A stretch of DNA of 64,000 nucleotides from Spirodela intermedia (lineage: Eukaryota > Streptophyta > Magnoliopsida > Alismatales > Araceae): positions 1,659,378-1,723,377 of the forward strand of contig LR746264.1 of assembly GCA_902729315.2 (NCBI GenBank), in the 5' to 3' direction. The notes beneath the pieces are model-generated. The model was not told the DNA's origin and searched no databases. It saw only the letters and a list, made by a program, of their open reading frames with translations. Within the stretch, counting starts at the first letter, position 1; every line of letters starts with the position of its first letter. Both the position numbers and the translations under genes were made by a program. Below are positions 24,501-36,716 of the stretch, in pieces.

Positions 24501-24860
24501 CATCACATTTCCCTTCCTACACTATTTTACGATTGATTCCCCTCACCTCTTCTGATATAAACCGGTGTACATATCTTGGTGCTCTGCAGCGAAGGATGGA
24601 AAGATCAAGTTTGGGGATCTTCTCTCTACACCTGAATCTCTACCCTGGACAGTACGAGGTGGGATGCCACCACCAGTATCACCATCATTGCCGTCTTCTT
24701 CTTCTACTACCTATTCTGCTAGATTTTTCTGCCTTCCCTGTGCCCACTTGTTCTTTGCCTGCAGATCAAGTTCATCGTTGATGGCGTGTGGAAGATTGAT
24801 CCCCTCCGTCCAATTGTCTATAACCATGGGTTTGAGAACAACCTCCTCATCGTCTCCTAG
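18541..24860 (+). CDS. PTST2/PTST3-like plastid CBM48 protein (FLO6 type), eight exons
   Basis: Starch-granule protein of the PROTEIN TARGETING TO STARCH family, which in characterised plants binds glucan through CBM48 and acts with starch synthase in granule initiation. Exons: 18541-19901, 19973-20118, 21622-21687, 21779-22026, 23575-23720, 23801-23948, 24590-24658, 24765-24860; phases agree and give 759 residues from the first ATG. Exon 1 holds a Ser-rich region, a poly-Glu run, and the conserved DIYDFMQKSGKPKYFPT..GGWLAYGWD block. Exons 4-6 encode coiled coil (RLRYLESELSSVL; RLRSTKAKLAVLEGKM). CBM48 spans about 683-759 with WPNSASEVLLAGSFDGW and VDGVWKIDPLRPIVYNHG. The start is uncertain: known homologues are about 530 residues, and in-frame ATG 18907 (637 residues) or one just after it may be the true start, leaving a Ser/Pro-rich transit peptide. 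PTST2 versus PTST3 is not certain. Confidence 0.92.
19416..19467 (+). repeat. (GAG)n coding microsatellite
   Basis: A GAG triplet repeat within exon 1 of the PTST-like gene encodes about 18 consecutive Glu residues just before the conserved MDGASLLALETDIYD segment. It is preceded by (TCT)n serine codons near 19085. Such runs vary in length between alleles. Confidence 0.92.
20119..21621 (+). other. PTST-like intron 2
   Basis: A 1.5-kb AT-rich intron. The phase left by exon 2 (one base) is met by the acceptor at 21620-21621, giving VGGTTRARRDFSSDHKK. A possible extra exon after 20776 would stay open but has no convincing donor, so I do not include it. A perfect inverted repeat lies at 20944-20988. 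Confidence 0.75.
20944..20988. repeat. Perfect 19-bp inverted repeat, 7-nt loop
   Basis: Arm ATGGAACTGAAACTGGAAC (20944-20962) pairs exactly with its reverse complement at 20970-20988 across TTAATTG. As RNA it would form a stable hairpin in the intron. It could be a small foldback element or the remains of one. Confidence 0.9.
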
Positions 24861-26448
24861 GCTGACTCAACATCTAATCCGTGGTGATCCTCTCTCTCAA
24901 GTTGCATAACCTGTGTTCTCCTATGATTGTGATTGTTGATGGGACCCATAATCTCGAGGATGGCTGGTTATGTTTTTTGAAAATTATGGATATATGTTAA
25001 GAGGAATGTGTCGATACCATTTACGACTGTCAATATACTCTGAAGATCCTCTTGTTCCTATTACATCTTCTCACTTGTCATATTGACACAGTTTCTTATT
25101 TTGTTTTCAGTTACAAGTGTCTAGAATCTTTACACCAAACCCCTCTCCACATTGTAAACAATATTTTCAAAGTGAGAACAAAACCCTTCCTATTTGAACT
25201 TGGAGTTTTCTCCTGGGTGGTCGGAGCTCATTTAGGCGTGATTGTTCTTTTCCTTCTTATTTAATAGTGATCTATTTTTTCTATAGTAATGGAATTTAAA
25301 CCATTTGTCCTCTTACGAATTGATTGAATGTTGATGCGATATCAGATCTAGTGAATTTGGCTGGTTTCTTGTCGCTCTATGTCAAATATGGGATATCTTT
25401 CTTCTTCTTGATGGATTTTAATTATGATCATGGTGCCCCACAACTATTGGTAGAACTCTTTACATTGTCTATGAAAGTTATGAGAAAATGCCATTTCTAT
25501 TTAAACTTTTAAATTTTCTCACAAGCACAAGCATGATCTTTCTAATGCACTAGACCTAGTTCAATCTATAATTGATCATGTTGAATACAGGTTGATAGTG
25601 TTGTGTCTATGTTTTGTTTTTGATTGTATAAACCTATTAAATGAATTAAATAATGAAATAAAATATAAATAATTTCATTATCCTTAAAAATCTTACATCG
25701 GAAGAAATGAGGGCAGAATAAAATGAGGATGGAGTTAAAAGATGCTATTTATGATTGAAATTCATTGGCATCTTACCATTGGTCATAATATCTAATGATT
25801 ACACTTAGTATATAAATGATACATGATGACATGCCAACCTAGAAGAACAACGATTTTGGACTTTCTCATGTAGAAAATATATCATCTTACCCCTCTTCAT
25901 GTTATCCAGATATTTTACTTTGATAAAGATGAAATTTTTAATAGGTTGTGTGCAGAATCAATTTTTGGCTTTCTATCTTTAGTATATGTAAGTATCTTAG
26001 TTGTATTTATAACTCTTGGTGACTTAACTGAGGAAATCTGGCAAGTGAAGATAAAACTGACCCAAAAAGACACTTAATTGGGCTTTCTTGGGGTTAAACT
26101 ATGTCGAAATATTACTCATTACTATGACCTAGTTGATGACTTGGAATAAAATGACACATGCAGACGGGTGGGGCTAGGTTTCAGCAAATTCAGGCTTCCA
26201 TGTCTAAAATTACAAAATATATGATGCCATTACCTTAGCATGAATGATAGATGAAGATGACATGAGCCCAAAGATCATTAGTTTTGGGCTAAACTATGTT
26301 TATGATAGTTCCCTGCAACACCACACTTATTTGGTTGTACATGTGATAGTTTTCACTACCTTGGCCTTTTCTTCATCTGAGGGTTTACCTACCCAGTTTA
26401 GCTCAGATATGATGGGAAAATACAAGATAGCCTAAGATAGATGATAGT

Positions 26449-26450
<2 letters not shown>
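24861..26450. other. PTST-like 3' region and AT-rich intergenic DNA
   Basis: The first few hundred bases are probably 3' UTR. The rest is AT-rich with only short open frames lacking motifs. I see no gene. Confidence 0.5.
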
Positions 26451-26452
<2 letters not shown>

Positions 26453-26486
<34 letters not shown>

Positions 26487-26510
26487 CATACATACATATA
26501 GAGAGAGAGA
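26453..26510. repeat. (TA)n / (CATA)n / (GA)n compound microsatellite
   Basis: TA repeats at about 26453-26482 pass into CATA repeats and a short GA tract. Confidence 0.9.
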
Positions 26511-26589
26511 GGTCTCAATAACTTTATTTCAAGATAGAGTGAAGACTAAGAATGTGATATAGCTCCACCAACAAAAGAAAAGTAACTAG

Positions 26590-26900
26590 ATAATAAGCTA
26601 TAAAGCAAAGAGAAGACATAATGAAAGTAAGTGGGCTCACAAAGAACCCTAAAATAATTCCTGTTGCATCATGTCAGCTCTCTCCTTTTCTGTTGCATGG
26701 ACATGCCTTTCTTATCTCATTGTTGGTGCCTTCGATTTCAAGTTCCAAGTTATCAAAATGATTGTTATTGATCTTGGGTGTCATCTTGCTCTAACACCAA
26801 ATGTTATTGGTCCTGGGTATAAGAAAAAGAGAATACAATGAAAGTGGGCAGGGTCACAAGGAACCCTAAAACAATTCTGGAGGACTTCCGCTCAGATTCT
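26590..26900 (-). mobile_element. Possible relic LTR-retrotransposon fragment
   Basis: On the minus strand 26799-26788 reads TGGTGTTAGAGC, which differs at two positions from TGGTATCAGAGC, the primer-binding site complementary to initiator Met-tRNA used by many plant LTR elements. Around it, two similar stretches (about 26590-26665 and 26815-26880, sharing AATGAAAGT..GGG..TCACAA.GAACCCTAAAA) suggest a duplicated, decayed segment. No reverse transcriptase, integrase or gag frame is visible, so this is tentative. Confidence 0.25.
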
Positions 26901-28680
26901 CCCTTGACTCTAAATACTTTCCACCCTCTCCCATTCAGGTTCCAATAATCTTTTCCATAAGGGAGAGGTATTTGCTAATTTACCCTCCCTTTACATGGCT
27001 GTTCACTTGGGTGAGACGGTCCTTTTTTTAACATGAAATAAATGATGGTTTGGTTTTGTATCAAACTGAGTCTTGTGAGCCTCAAGTATGCTAATTCATA
27101 GATGAATACATATTATGCATGTCAACATCATGTGGCACACATAGAGTGCAGGCATATCATGAACGAACACATGCAACTTGATTATATTACTTTGTCAAGG
27201 CAAAAGAGGGTTTATGATATCTTCTTATGAACCCTAAGAGGTCATTGTCATGGCTTAGCATGGGATGGCATAACATGATATGATGCAGCCTAAGCCATAC
27301 ACACATGGGGGCATGTGGCAAAATGCAACATGGCCTGGCATGAGTTGACACTACACATAAGTGTGTAGTGTGGGCATTGGAGGAGTAGTAGACTTGGAAG
27401 GATGCTAATCACATAGTAATAAGGAAGAGAACCTTATTCATGGGTCCCTGAGAACTTTTGTTTAAGCATAGAATTAAAGGAATGGTTGTGGTACCAACCC
27501 ATGAGCTCTAAATTACTTTGCTGTATCATCAAGGATAGGGGGGTCAACTAATTATAAGAGTGAAATGGGGAAAGGTTGTGAGGGTTGTCCTTGTGCATAT
27601 AATGGGGAAAAGCCCATGCAACCTTGTTGAGTTTGTTACCCTCTCCTTCATAACTGTAAACATGTGTTACAAGGACACATGACCTTTTGATAAACCAAGG
27701 TGCTTACATAATGAGAAGGCTACTTGAGGTCACCAACACTGACCAAGAGTAGCGTTAGTGGAGTTGGCTAAATAAGCCTAAACTAACCACCTAGTGACAA
27801 AAATCTTGGGCCTTTCTAATGCTTTACTTGAAAGGCAGCGTATGAGAGGTAACTTCGTCTCAATCATGCAAAAGTGTTGTTGCTACATTGGTTCAAGGTA
27901 AGAGGGGAATTTGAGACATAATTGTGCTACTTTCTTTGTTGTGGATGGTAAATGTGTTAATTCTAGTTATTTATTCTGGAAAGCAACATGACATAGAGCT
28001 TATTGCAAAGATGGGTGCCTTGACATCACCTAGAAACACCATTCTCAATCAGTTTTCACCATAATAAGGTAATTAATATTTTACTCGAGCCCTCTTGATA
28101 TTTCACCTCATGCTCTAAACTTCCATTCCTTATAAGTAAAGTCACACCATCATTATACACCTACATCTCACCTATATATTCATATGCATATATTTATATA
28201 TTTATTTATTTATACATGGGCTTGATTTTGACAACCAAAGTTGAAAATATTGGGTTAAACTCCTCTGACTTACATGACAATTGTGCATTTTCTTCGAAGA
28301 TTTATGTATTCTCAAGTGTAATGATGAGATGAGTTAATCTTGGAACCATTCTAGAAGAAGTAGGTCAGGTGCTGTGGCCAATCAATTTCCAAAAACTATA
28401 GGTATTATTCACTCTATATAAAACTAAAGTTTAATGCCCTATCTTATAAGAAAAGATGTATCCTATGTTATATCCCACTAGTTCTCTCTCAAACTAGAAC
28501 TGCGCACCGTCCAACTTTTCTATGAGCTCACTAGTTATTCACACCATTGGGATATAAGTCTTGTGTATGTTGTCCTTCATTTCAGGTTAAATAGAAATTA
28601 ACCGGCATCTCTAGTGACATCACTTTTGACATATAGCCCATTTCAGGTTGATGAATGAATAAATATAAATCAGGGTTGTG
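26901..28680. other. Intergenic, nothing recognised
   Basis: AT-rich DNA without long open frames, RNA genes or clear repeats that I can identify. It may be decayed transposon sequence. Confidence 0.5.
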
Positions 28681-28689
28681 AGAAACCAG

Positions 28690-29650
28690 CAGCTCCGAGA
28701 GTGTTTGTCAGTCAGATGTCACGGCCGTAACTCGAAAGAGTGAGGTTCTGCTAGTGAAACATTGACGCACGCTACAGTGTGCACGTACGTGCGTGCGCAT
28801 TCAGCAGGCGCCCCCCCCCCACACTGCGCAACTCGACACAACACACATGGAATGGCGTCATGTGCAATGACATGTGCAGGTTAGGGATGTGCGTGGCACA
28901 CGCGATCGACCCCATCAAGACATGGTGAGATTCACCGGGGCATCCCATGAACTTCCTAGGCCGCTAGCATGACACTGGTATGGTACATCATCGACACAGT
29001 AGTGCCGCAAGACGGGGGGCCTAGCGAGGTTCATGTGGGCTTCCCATGAACCTTGGCAACTACTAGCATGGCTGCAGCAGGGCAAACACGAGAATGTGGG
29101 AATGCACAGCATGGTATGCGCGCCGCCACATATGTAGAGGTGACGGCACAATGTGCTAATCTAGCGTAGGCATGCGTGTGGGTGGCATGCACATTGTGCG
29201 CGTGTTGCAGAGTTAACTAGGTCAACCTACTAGTCTCGTGACCATGCCCACTACGGGGACGTGCTGTTGAGCTACTCTCTTGGGAGAGCACCTCAACCTA
29301 CTAGTCTCGTGACCATGCCGCCACATATCTCTCCCTTATGAATAGGAGGGTCGCACTGCCATGTATGGTGGAAGGGTGGTTCCCTCCTCCTCCTACCAGT
29401 GTATCTCTTAGTCAGAGTGAATCTTCTTTCATGCATCATCTTCTGCAAGCCCCAAAGGAAGGGAAGAAGGCTGCTTGGACTTCGGGCAGGCGTCCAAGGC
29501 CGCACACGGTGCAACAAGGGAGGTTGATCTTCCGCTCACCTGTTTGACGGCATGAAACCAGAGGCCATGGGCGAGAAACGTCGACCTCACGTGGGCAAGA
29601 GGATCCAAAGGCCCATTCTTTGCCTCACGCGTTCCCTTCTTTCTCAATGC
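28690..29650. other. GC-rich island with imperfect direct repeats
   Basis: This block is richer in GC and CpG than its flanks and rich in CATG/GCATG and CGTACGTGCGTGCGC alternation. It contains a 99-bp-spaced imperfect repeat starting at 28927 and 29026 (GAGATTCA / GAGGTTCA.. ATCCCATGAAC / TTCCCATGAAC.. CTAGCATG). A 27-bp exact repeat at 29222 and 29293 (begins TCAACCTACTAGTCTCGTG) is spaced 71 bp apart. No protein motif seen. It may be a transposon-derived segment. Confidence 0.45.
29222..29319. repeat. 27-bp direct repeat, 71-bp spacing
   Basis: An identical 27-bp sequence starting TCAACCTACTAGTCTCGTG occurs at 29222-29248 and 29293-29319. The spacer contains GAGCTACTCTCTTGGGAGAGC, itself partly self-complementary (CTCTC..GAGAG). 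Confidence 0.85.
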
Positions 29651-30110
29651 TCCCATTCTTACGGTTCTCTTGTCTCTCTTCCCTCTCCGAGTCTCTTCCT
29701 CCCCTTATTCGTGTGTAGTTAGTTCCACAGGAATCTGCTTCTTTTAAGGGGAGAAACTATCATGGATCAGCCCTCTACAAGGCCCTATCATTCCAGTCTT
29801 GAATATTTTACAAATCTTCAAAGTAGTTTAAAATAAAAATAAAAATAAAAATAAAAATCCGTCATCAAACCATCGATGCATGTACTGTTTCAAGATTACC
29901 TCTTCATCCTTGGGCTAAGTTGTCTGAATGAAGATCATTACCAACTAAAAATTCAAGTCAAAGGGATCGATCCACAGCAAGATACAATGGAGGAGACCCT
30001 TCTCGACCAGCTTTCCATGGTCGCGGTAAAAATTATTTATCCCGTGGTAAAGCTGCGAGTTTTGTGTTCTTGCATGCATTTATGGGAGTTTGCTGCTGTC
30101 GAGGATAGCT

Positions 30111-33100
30111 TCATCTACTCGTTGAAGGCAGCTCAACCTCCTCCTCCATGGAGGCAGCCGAGCCTTTGTACCTGTACCATCTAGAGATGGCGAGGAAGTA
30201 GAGGAAGTTGATCACCTCCAACCCGGCGATCAACAAGTAGAAGCGGTCGAGATGCCCGCGGTTGAGGTCCTCCGTCAGCCAGCCGCCGACTCCGTCGCCG
30301 GTGACCCGGTGAACCACCGTTACGAGGAACCCGCTGAGGTAGCTCCCCACCGCCATGGCCAGGAAGAGGAATGACCCGGCGACGCTCCGCATGTTCTCCG
30401 GGAACTGCTTGTAGTAGAACTCCACCTGCCCGATGGAGGCGAAGGCCTCGGAGAGCCCGGAGATTGCCTGCTGTGGCACCAGCCAGAGACCCTGCATGGG
30501 CACCGCTGCGCTTGCCCCCCGGCGGCGCCGCTCCACCACGGCGGCGGTTACGGTGGAGACGACGGAGAGGACGAGCCCTGTGCCGATCCTCTGGAGGAGC
30601 GACAGCCCTTCCTCTCTCCCCGTGCGACGGCGCAACCAGGGGACCGCCACCCGGTCGTAGAAGGGCAGCCAGAGGGTGGTGGCTAGCATGGAGAAGACGA
30701 TGAAGGAGGCCGCAGGGATGACGAAGGTGGTGCCCCGGAGGCGGCGGTCAGTCTGGAGGCCCTGGAGAGTGGCGAAGGTCGACTGCTGGGTGATGCCGAG
30801 GAAGAAGACTGTGCCGGCCCACAAGATGGGGATTATCCTTATGAGGCATTTGACCTCCTCCACCTGCTGGAGGCTGCACAGCCGCCATGGGTCAACCGGA
30901 GACGACCCCTCTGGGTCAACCTCGTCCTCGGAAGTTTTGACGGCCGCCTTGTCGAGAAACCTGGTGCAACCGAGGATTCCCAAATGGTGCCCAAACCCAA
31001 GTTAATCATGGAAATTATATCTTCGTTAATCATAGAAAATCATGGTGTTGGAAATATACTTCTAAATAATAATTTTTAATTGTTTCCTGCCAAATATTAC
31101 TCATTACTATTTTGTTTGCCTAAAAAATCAACACATCGAGTGGCCAGTATGAATTACCAATTTGAGTAATAATTAATCAATAAATTTTGGACAATGAGAA
31201 ATAGTGACAAATCAAGAATACACTTGAATTAACTTATCTCATGTGGGAAATATGAAAAATGAAAGATGAAGTGGATCAAATTGCAAGCATGCGGAAGCAA
31301 CTTTGAATTAATTTAAATGCTGAATTCTTCATAGATAAGCTGTGGGGAAAATTGCAGCTCATTAAAAATCATTTGGAGATAATTATCTGATAAAGTGGAT
31401 TGTACCTAACTATTTAAGCTGATTACCTTTGCCAAGGTGGCACTCACGGTCAACTAATGCGTTCATCACACAACTTTCTGGGGATTGTGAGAGAATGATA
31501 TAAATTCATAAATGATAATTTTGAACTAAATATGTTTTAAAATTAGCAGAGAATATGTAGTCGATTTCAGTTAATTATCTCTATCAAGGTGGCTATAATC
31601 AATTACCATGAAAAAAATAACATTATGGATCGATTAAACCAATATTTTGTTCTAAAGTAATGGTGCCCATTATCAATTGAGACACACAATAATTTAACAT
31701 GTCTACACCCATAATTTCTAGAAAATAACTGTGATCATAAATTACCATGCGAATCTAATTAACTATACATGGTTGAATCAATTTTCTGGACAAGATATGT
31801 GCCAATGATCAGATCTCAACACAAAGTAGATCTTTTTTGTCATGTAGTTTCCTCTATGATCGTAGTAAAATAAATATGAACATAAATTAGTGTGAGGAAC
31901 TTCCCGGAATTACTAGATTCAATCAATATTTGCTCAAAAGAAAAAATGAGCCCATGATCAATTTCAAGACAGAGTACAATGCTGAGCGTAAATTATCTCC
32001 GGAATCATTTACTTTACTAGATTCAGTGAAAACCTTCTACCAAGTGCATGAGTTAATTGTCACTTTCAATATAGCAAATAAATTTTCCATGTACTTTCTC
32101 CTATAATGCTTGATGCATTAATGAAGAAGAAGGCTGGGAACGCATCCACATCACTCGACGGTGGTCGGTTTGATGAGTGAACGGAAGCTAGACAAGTGTT
32201 CCCTTGTGATTGGCTAAAAAGTTGCCGCCGGGTTGATCAGATCTGGTTCCGACAATGATGGAACAAGATCTGGCACGTGGCAATCAGATCGAGGGATCTC
32301 TCTGGAGTGTGGTGCGAAAGTACAATTCGGCAAAACCCAGATAAGTAGAAAGGTAGGAAGGAGGAGGAAGACGAGGGGATCACCTGAACTGGTCGGTGCG
32401 TGGGAGCCTGGTGTTGATCGAGGCGGCGGCGGCCGGCGGGTTGAAGAAGGCGGCGGCGGAGGAGGAGCCGCCGTCGGAGGGAAGCTCCACGCGGCGCTTC
32501 CTGACGGCGGCCACCGCCACCCGCGCTATCCCGGCGAAGGGGCTCCCCTCCGGTGAGACCTTCACGTAGATTGAGGACCCGGAGAAGAAGAAGATGCAGG
32601 AGAGCAGCATGAGGAAAGCGGGGATGGCCAGCCCCACCGCCCAGCTGATGCTGCTCTGCACGTAAACGATGATGGTGACGGAGATCATGACAGAGGCCGT
32701 GAAGGTCACGTAGTAGAGGTTGAAGAAGCTGTTGATACCCCTCTTCCCCGCCACCGTCCGTGGGTTGAACTGGTCCACCCCAAAGGCCAGGTTGCAGGGG
32801 CGGATCCCTCCGGCGCCGACCACCATGAGCCCCATCCCGGAGAGGAGGAAGGCCAGCTGCCATGGCGTCGGCCCCCGGCAGGGACCGTCGGGGCCGCCGC
32901 AGCGCGGGGGATGGAGGGTCCCCACGGCGGCCGTGAGGGTCAGCACCGTCATGCCCTGGGAAGAACCACGAAGGTTGGAGCTTTGATTATCTACTGGGGA
33001 TTTTGCATGGGAGATGGAGGTGGATTTTGGGGGGTGGTACCAGGAAGGAGGCGACGGAGGAGAAGCCGAGGGTGGCGTAGCGGCCGAAATAGGCGTCGGA

Positions 33101-33452
33101 GAGGAAGGCGCCGGCGATGGTGGCGATGTTGGTGCTGCCGTTCCAGACATTGATGAGGGTGGTGGCTTGGACTCCCTTGATGTGGAAGACGGTGGTCAGG
33201 TAGACCAGGAGGTTCGACGAGGTTCCAATGGTGCCCAGCTTCTCAAAAGTCTCGTTCCCTGCAAGAACAACACGAAGAATGTGAAGAAGACGACGATGAA
33301 GAAGATGATGATGATGAAGACGATGGCCAAGGCTTACCGACGACGTAGGGCATGGCTTTCCAGCCTCTGTACTTCACATGCCCATCTTCCTGCTTCGCCT
33401 TCGAGCTCATTTCTCCTTCTGCGGTTTCCTCTCTCTTCTGGTTGGCCTCCAT
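30111..33452 (-). CDS. NRT1/PTR family transporter, NPF2 type, four exons
   Basis: Proton-coupled membrane transporter of the NPF (NRT1/PTR) family; NPF2 members move nitrate, glucosinolates or other solutes, and the substrate here cannot be told. Exons in transcript order: 33452-33338, 33258-33041, 32955-32384, 30960-30111; phases agree and give 584 residues. The start ATG at 33452 opens a hydrophilic N-terminus leading to [26 protein letters not shown] carries the ExxE[K/R] motif linked to proton coupling in TM1. About 12 membrane segments can be traced, e.g. LAFLLSGMGLMVVGAGGIRP, and TM7-12 in the last exon (LWLVPQQAISGLSEAFASIG; EFYYKQFPENMRSVAGS). A long Ala-rich loop precedes the last intron. 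Exons 2-4 are GC-rich at third positions, unlike the AT-rich introns. Exact NPF2 number is unresolved. Confidence 0.96.
30961..32383 (-). other. NPF intron 3
   Basis: A 1.42-kb strongly AT-rich intron splitting the Arg codon of DQFR|FLDK. No other gene seen in it. Confidence 0.85.
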
Positions 33453-34150
33453 CTGCCCTCCTTCCTACTTCAGCTTCGGCGGTGCTGGTCTGTGGCGTTA
33501 CCGGATCACATAAGGTTACAACTTGTGGTTTTAGGTGATTTCCTCGCGTAGTCAGCGTTCCGTCCCATACCACCCATCCACTATATTTTGCGACTCAAGA
33601 ACAAGTCTTTGGGGGAAACAGTTTCCTCTCTCTCTCTCTCTCTCTCCGCTCCCGTTCTCTCTCTAGTGCCGCCAGTCTTCTGTCTGTAGCAGGCGCGATT
33701 TAACTTCTGCCGAGGAGGTAGCACCAGGACAAAACGTGCACGACTTATTTCGTCCCTTCTTTGGCTCTCATAAATAGGACAAGGAGGTCCCATACGTTTT
33801 AAATTTGTCTCTTGTTAAAAAATCACTTTTAGCATTGAATTAAAGGAAATAAAATCTATGGCAAGAAATTCAAGCGGCCAGGAATTTTGGATGCGCGGAA
33901 CCCACCAGAGTTCTAAGATTTATTGCGTATCTTAGCATCTGGAGACGATTTAATGAAATCACTTTGCAGCATTATCATCATCTTAAACCAGTGACTTTTA
34001 AATCTACCACAAAAATTCAAGGCTTTTAAAAAAAAAAAACAGATTTTTCCTCTCTCGTTCTCTAAAATATCCAAAATTAGGGTTCCCAAGGGGATGCTTC
34101 TCAAATCTGTTTACAATTCAAGGGGTTTAAAATTGTGAAATTTTTCACCT
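33453..34150. other. NPF upstream region
   Basis: The NPF gene reads leftward, so this is its promoter and leader. It contains a CT tract at about 33628-33665 (GA on the sense strand). No gene seen. Confidence 0.5.
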
Positions 34151-34157
34151 CAAAGGA

Positions 34158-34341
<184 letters not shown>

Positions 34342-35671
34342 GCAAATGTTTAAAAGGGGCTTTATGAGGGATGACTCAGCCTGTCGAGAGAGGATTTGAG
34401 GAGCCATGTCTAAGAGGTCTTCCTAAGGCTACCATATATGTCAATCTTCTTAGCATGTATTCTGACATACAGAAGCTCTTACTCTCCTTTTTTCTTGACG
34501 AATTTTCCTTGCGTTATTCCTTGGATGCATATAAGACACAATTAGAAAGAACAACCATATCAGTCCAAATCCCATTTGTGATTCTTGTACGTGTAAAAGA
34601 TGCCACTTTTATATTGATCCCAAGTGAGCCAAAAGAGGAAGCAAAATGGGTTGACCTCGTCCTTCTTGATTTTCTATTTGAAATTTGTTTTCAATATAAC
34701 TTAATATTGAACGGTCTTCACCATCTTCTTCATAATTTTCTTAAATAGTATTTCAAAAGACTCAACCAAAGTCAACCCACTCCATGGTTCCTATCCTCAA
34801 GTGTCCCTAGTTTTATCCTTTGAGTTAACCCATCACTAAATTCATTTGGAGCTTTGAATACAACTGAAGAGAGATGAAACATGGCTGATAGTCCCAGCAA
34901 TTTTATTCGATTTTGGATCACTTATAAACCTTATAAAAATATGTGCAGTTGACTTTGGAATAAGGTGCTCATAAATGACCTTTGAAATGGTGGAAATTTC
35001 CTAGCTGTTTGCAAGAAAATTTCAAAATATATCCCACTAATGCATATTTTAACAGAGGAATAATTTCTTAATAAAAAATCTAGAATGATCATATCTTTGG
35101 TATTAGTTTGATCAACATTTAAAAGTTCTTGACATAAATATAAAGCATTCTTCTATTTATTTTGACGAACAATTTCACCATGTCTTTTGAACAGATAATT
35201 GGCCATATTTAATTTCAAATATATTTTTTATATTTTTCATTAAAAAAATTAAATAAGATGCTTTGTTTTCTCTTTGAAAAAGGCCTGACTATTGTTTCTC
35301 TAAGTTGGTATTCTAAGTCTTTTTAGTTTTGATCTTCAAAAATACATAGAAGGGTAAACTAATGATTTCATACTACTAAAATTTGGATGATAGTTTACAA
35401 AAATAATTTTCTATTAAACTAATTTTTTAACCCTTAGAAAATCCTCATGTGATTTTGGGATTGGTTGCAAGAACATTGTACCTCTTTTACAAACTTTAAT
35501 ATCTTTTTCAAATATTTAAGTGGTTTCTTTAAAGAATTTGAATGCAAAATAGAGCACGTAAAATATGATGAATAAAATCAAGGTATTAGTTATATATTTT
35601 TATTTTGAAAAATATATTTAAAATTATTAAATTCTGGATATATAAACCACACTCATTTCGTTTATTATGGA

Positions 35672-35706
<35 letters not shown>

Positions 35707-36220
35707 ACGTAGGTCTATACGAAGGACCAGTAGACCCAGCAAGCTTTGAAGTCTACTTTCTATACCTCTTTGTAGGCTCAAGCCCCTTGTAGGCTGTGCA
35801 AACGACAAATGGTCCCCGCCTTTCGAGATGGCTACATACTTACTATTTAATAATAAATATAGGAAATAACCGCAAAAAGGGCAAACTTAGTTTAAAATAA
35901 ATTAAATCAAAATTCATACAGGGTAATTTTTTTTATAAAAAAATGCATTTTTGACCCATCGGATTGATTACTTTGGATCCGATTGGGAGACCCATAGAGA
36001 TCTGACTTCATCTCGATGAGATCAATCTAGATGGTCACAAATTTACGATTTAACTAAAACCATATAATAAATAAATAAATAAATAAATAATAGTGGGGGG
36101 GGGGAAAGATAGATAGTTTTTAGTAATCATAAAAGAGTTTTTTTAATAAAATAAATAAATCAAACAGGAGTCCGTGTGATGAGGGGGGAATACTAAAAAA
36201 GGGTCGCATTTTTTTACCCG
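34342..36220. other. Intergenic, AT-rich
   Basis: No gene recognised. A frame at about 34371-34748 is open but has no motif that I know. Simple repeats include (CT)n at about 35672-35703 and (TAAA)n at about 36067-36090, followed by a short G run. Confidence 0.5.
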
Positions 36221-36221
36221 C

Positions 36222-36716
36222 TTGGTGATGGGTTTGGGCCGGCGTGGGCCGTCCGATGAGGAGAGACCCGTGGAGATCTGCCCAGCTGCTCTTCCCCATG
36301 CAGAGAGTAGCAGATCCAGGTCAAAGTCCGAGGAGGAAGAAGGTAGCGTCAGCAGCAGCGAGGGAGACGGGGAGACGGAGAGAAGCCTTGGCTACCTCCC
36401 GCGGTTTTGGTTCGGGGAACCCTCCTCTGAGCTCTGGAAGAAGGTTTTCTCCGGTATCGCCCTCGCCGGAAGGAAGCCGCCGGAGACGAAGGCGAAACTC
36501 GCGTTGGCGGGGACCCGGGCACGGGATTCTTTCCGTGTTGGGAGCTTTCGATTGATCTGATCTCTGTATGTCTGCCGTCCTTCTCATGCCGCCGGGGTAA
36601 GCAATCGGCTTCAGTGGGGCCCGCACTGGCTCCCGACCTCTGGGTTCTTCTCTGGTCGGCTGGAGCAGCTCGTGTTATTGGGGAGGAGGCGGAGGAGAGG
36701 CTCTGTCGAGGTAGAG
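36222..36716 (+). promoter_or_regulatory. GC-rich promoter/leader of the GBP-like gene
   Basis: Two TGGGCC site II motifs lie at 36235-36240 and 36245-36250, then GC-rich DNA runs to the ATG at 36717. An open frame with ATG at 36222 or 36228 continues to 36560 and ends before the main start, so it would be a long upstream ORF if transcribed. Its product is Ser/Arg-rich and matches nothing I recognise. Confidence 0.4.

Noticed and set aside
30371-33538. Arg- and Gly-rich + strand frames over the NPF exons
   Set aside because: Antisense shadows of GC-rich transporter exons with no motifs of their own.
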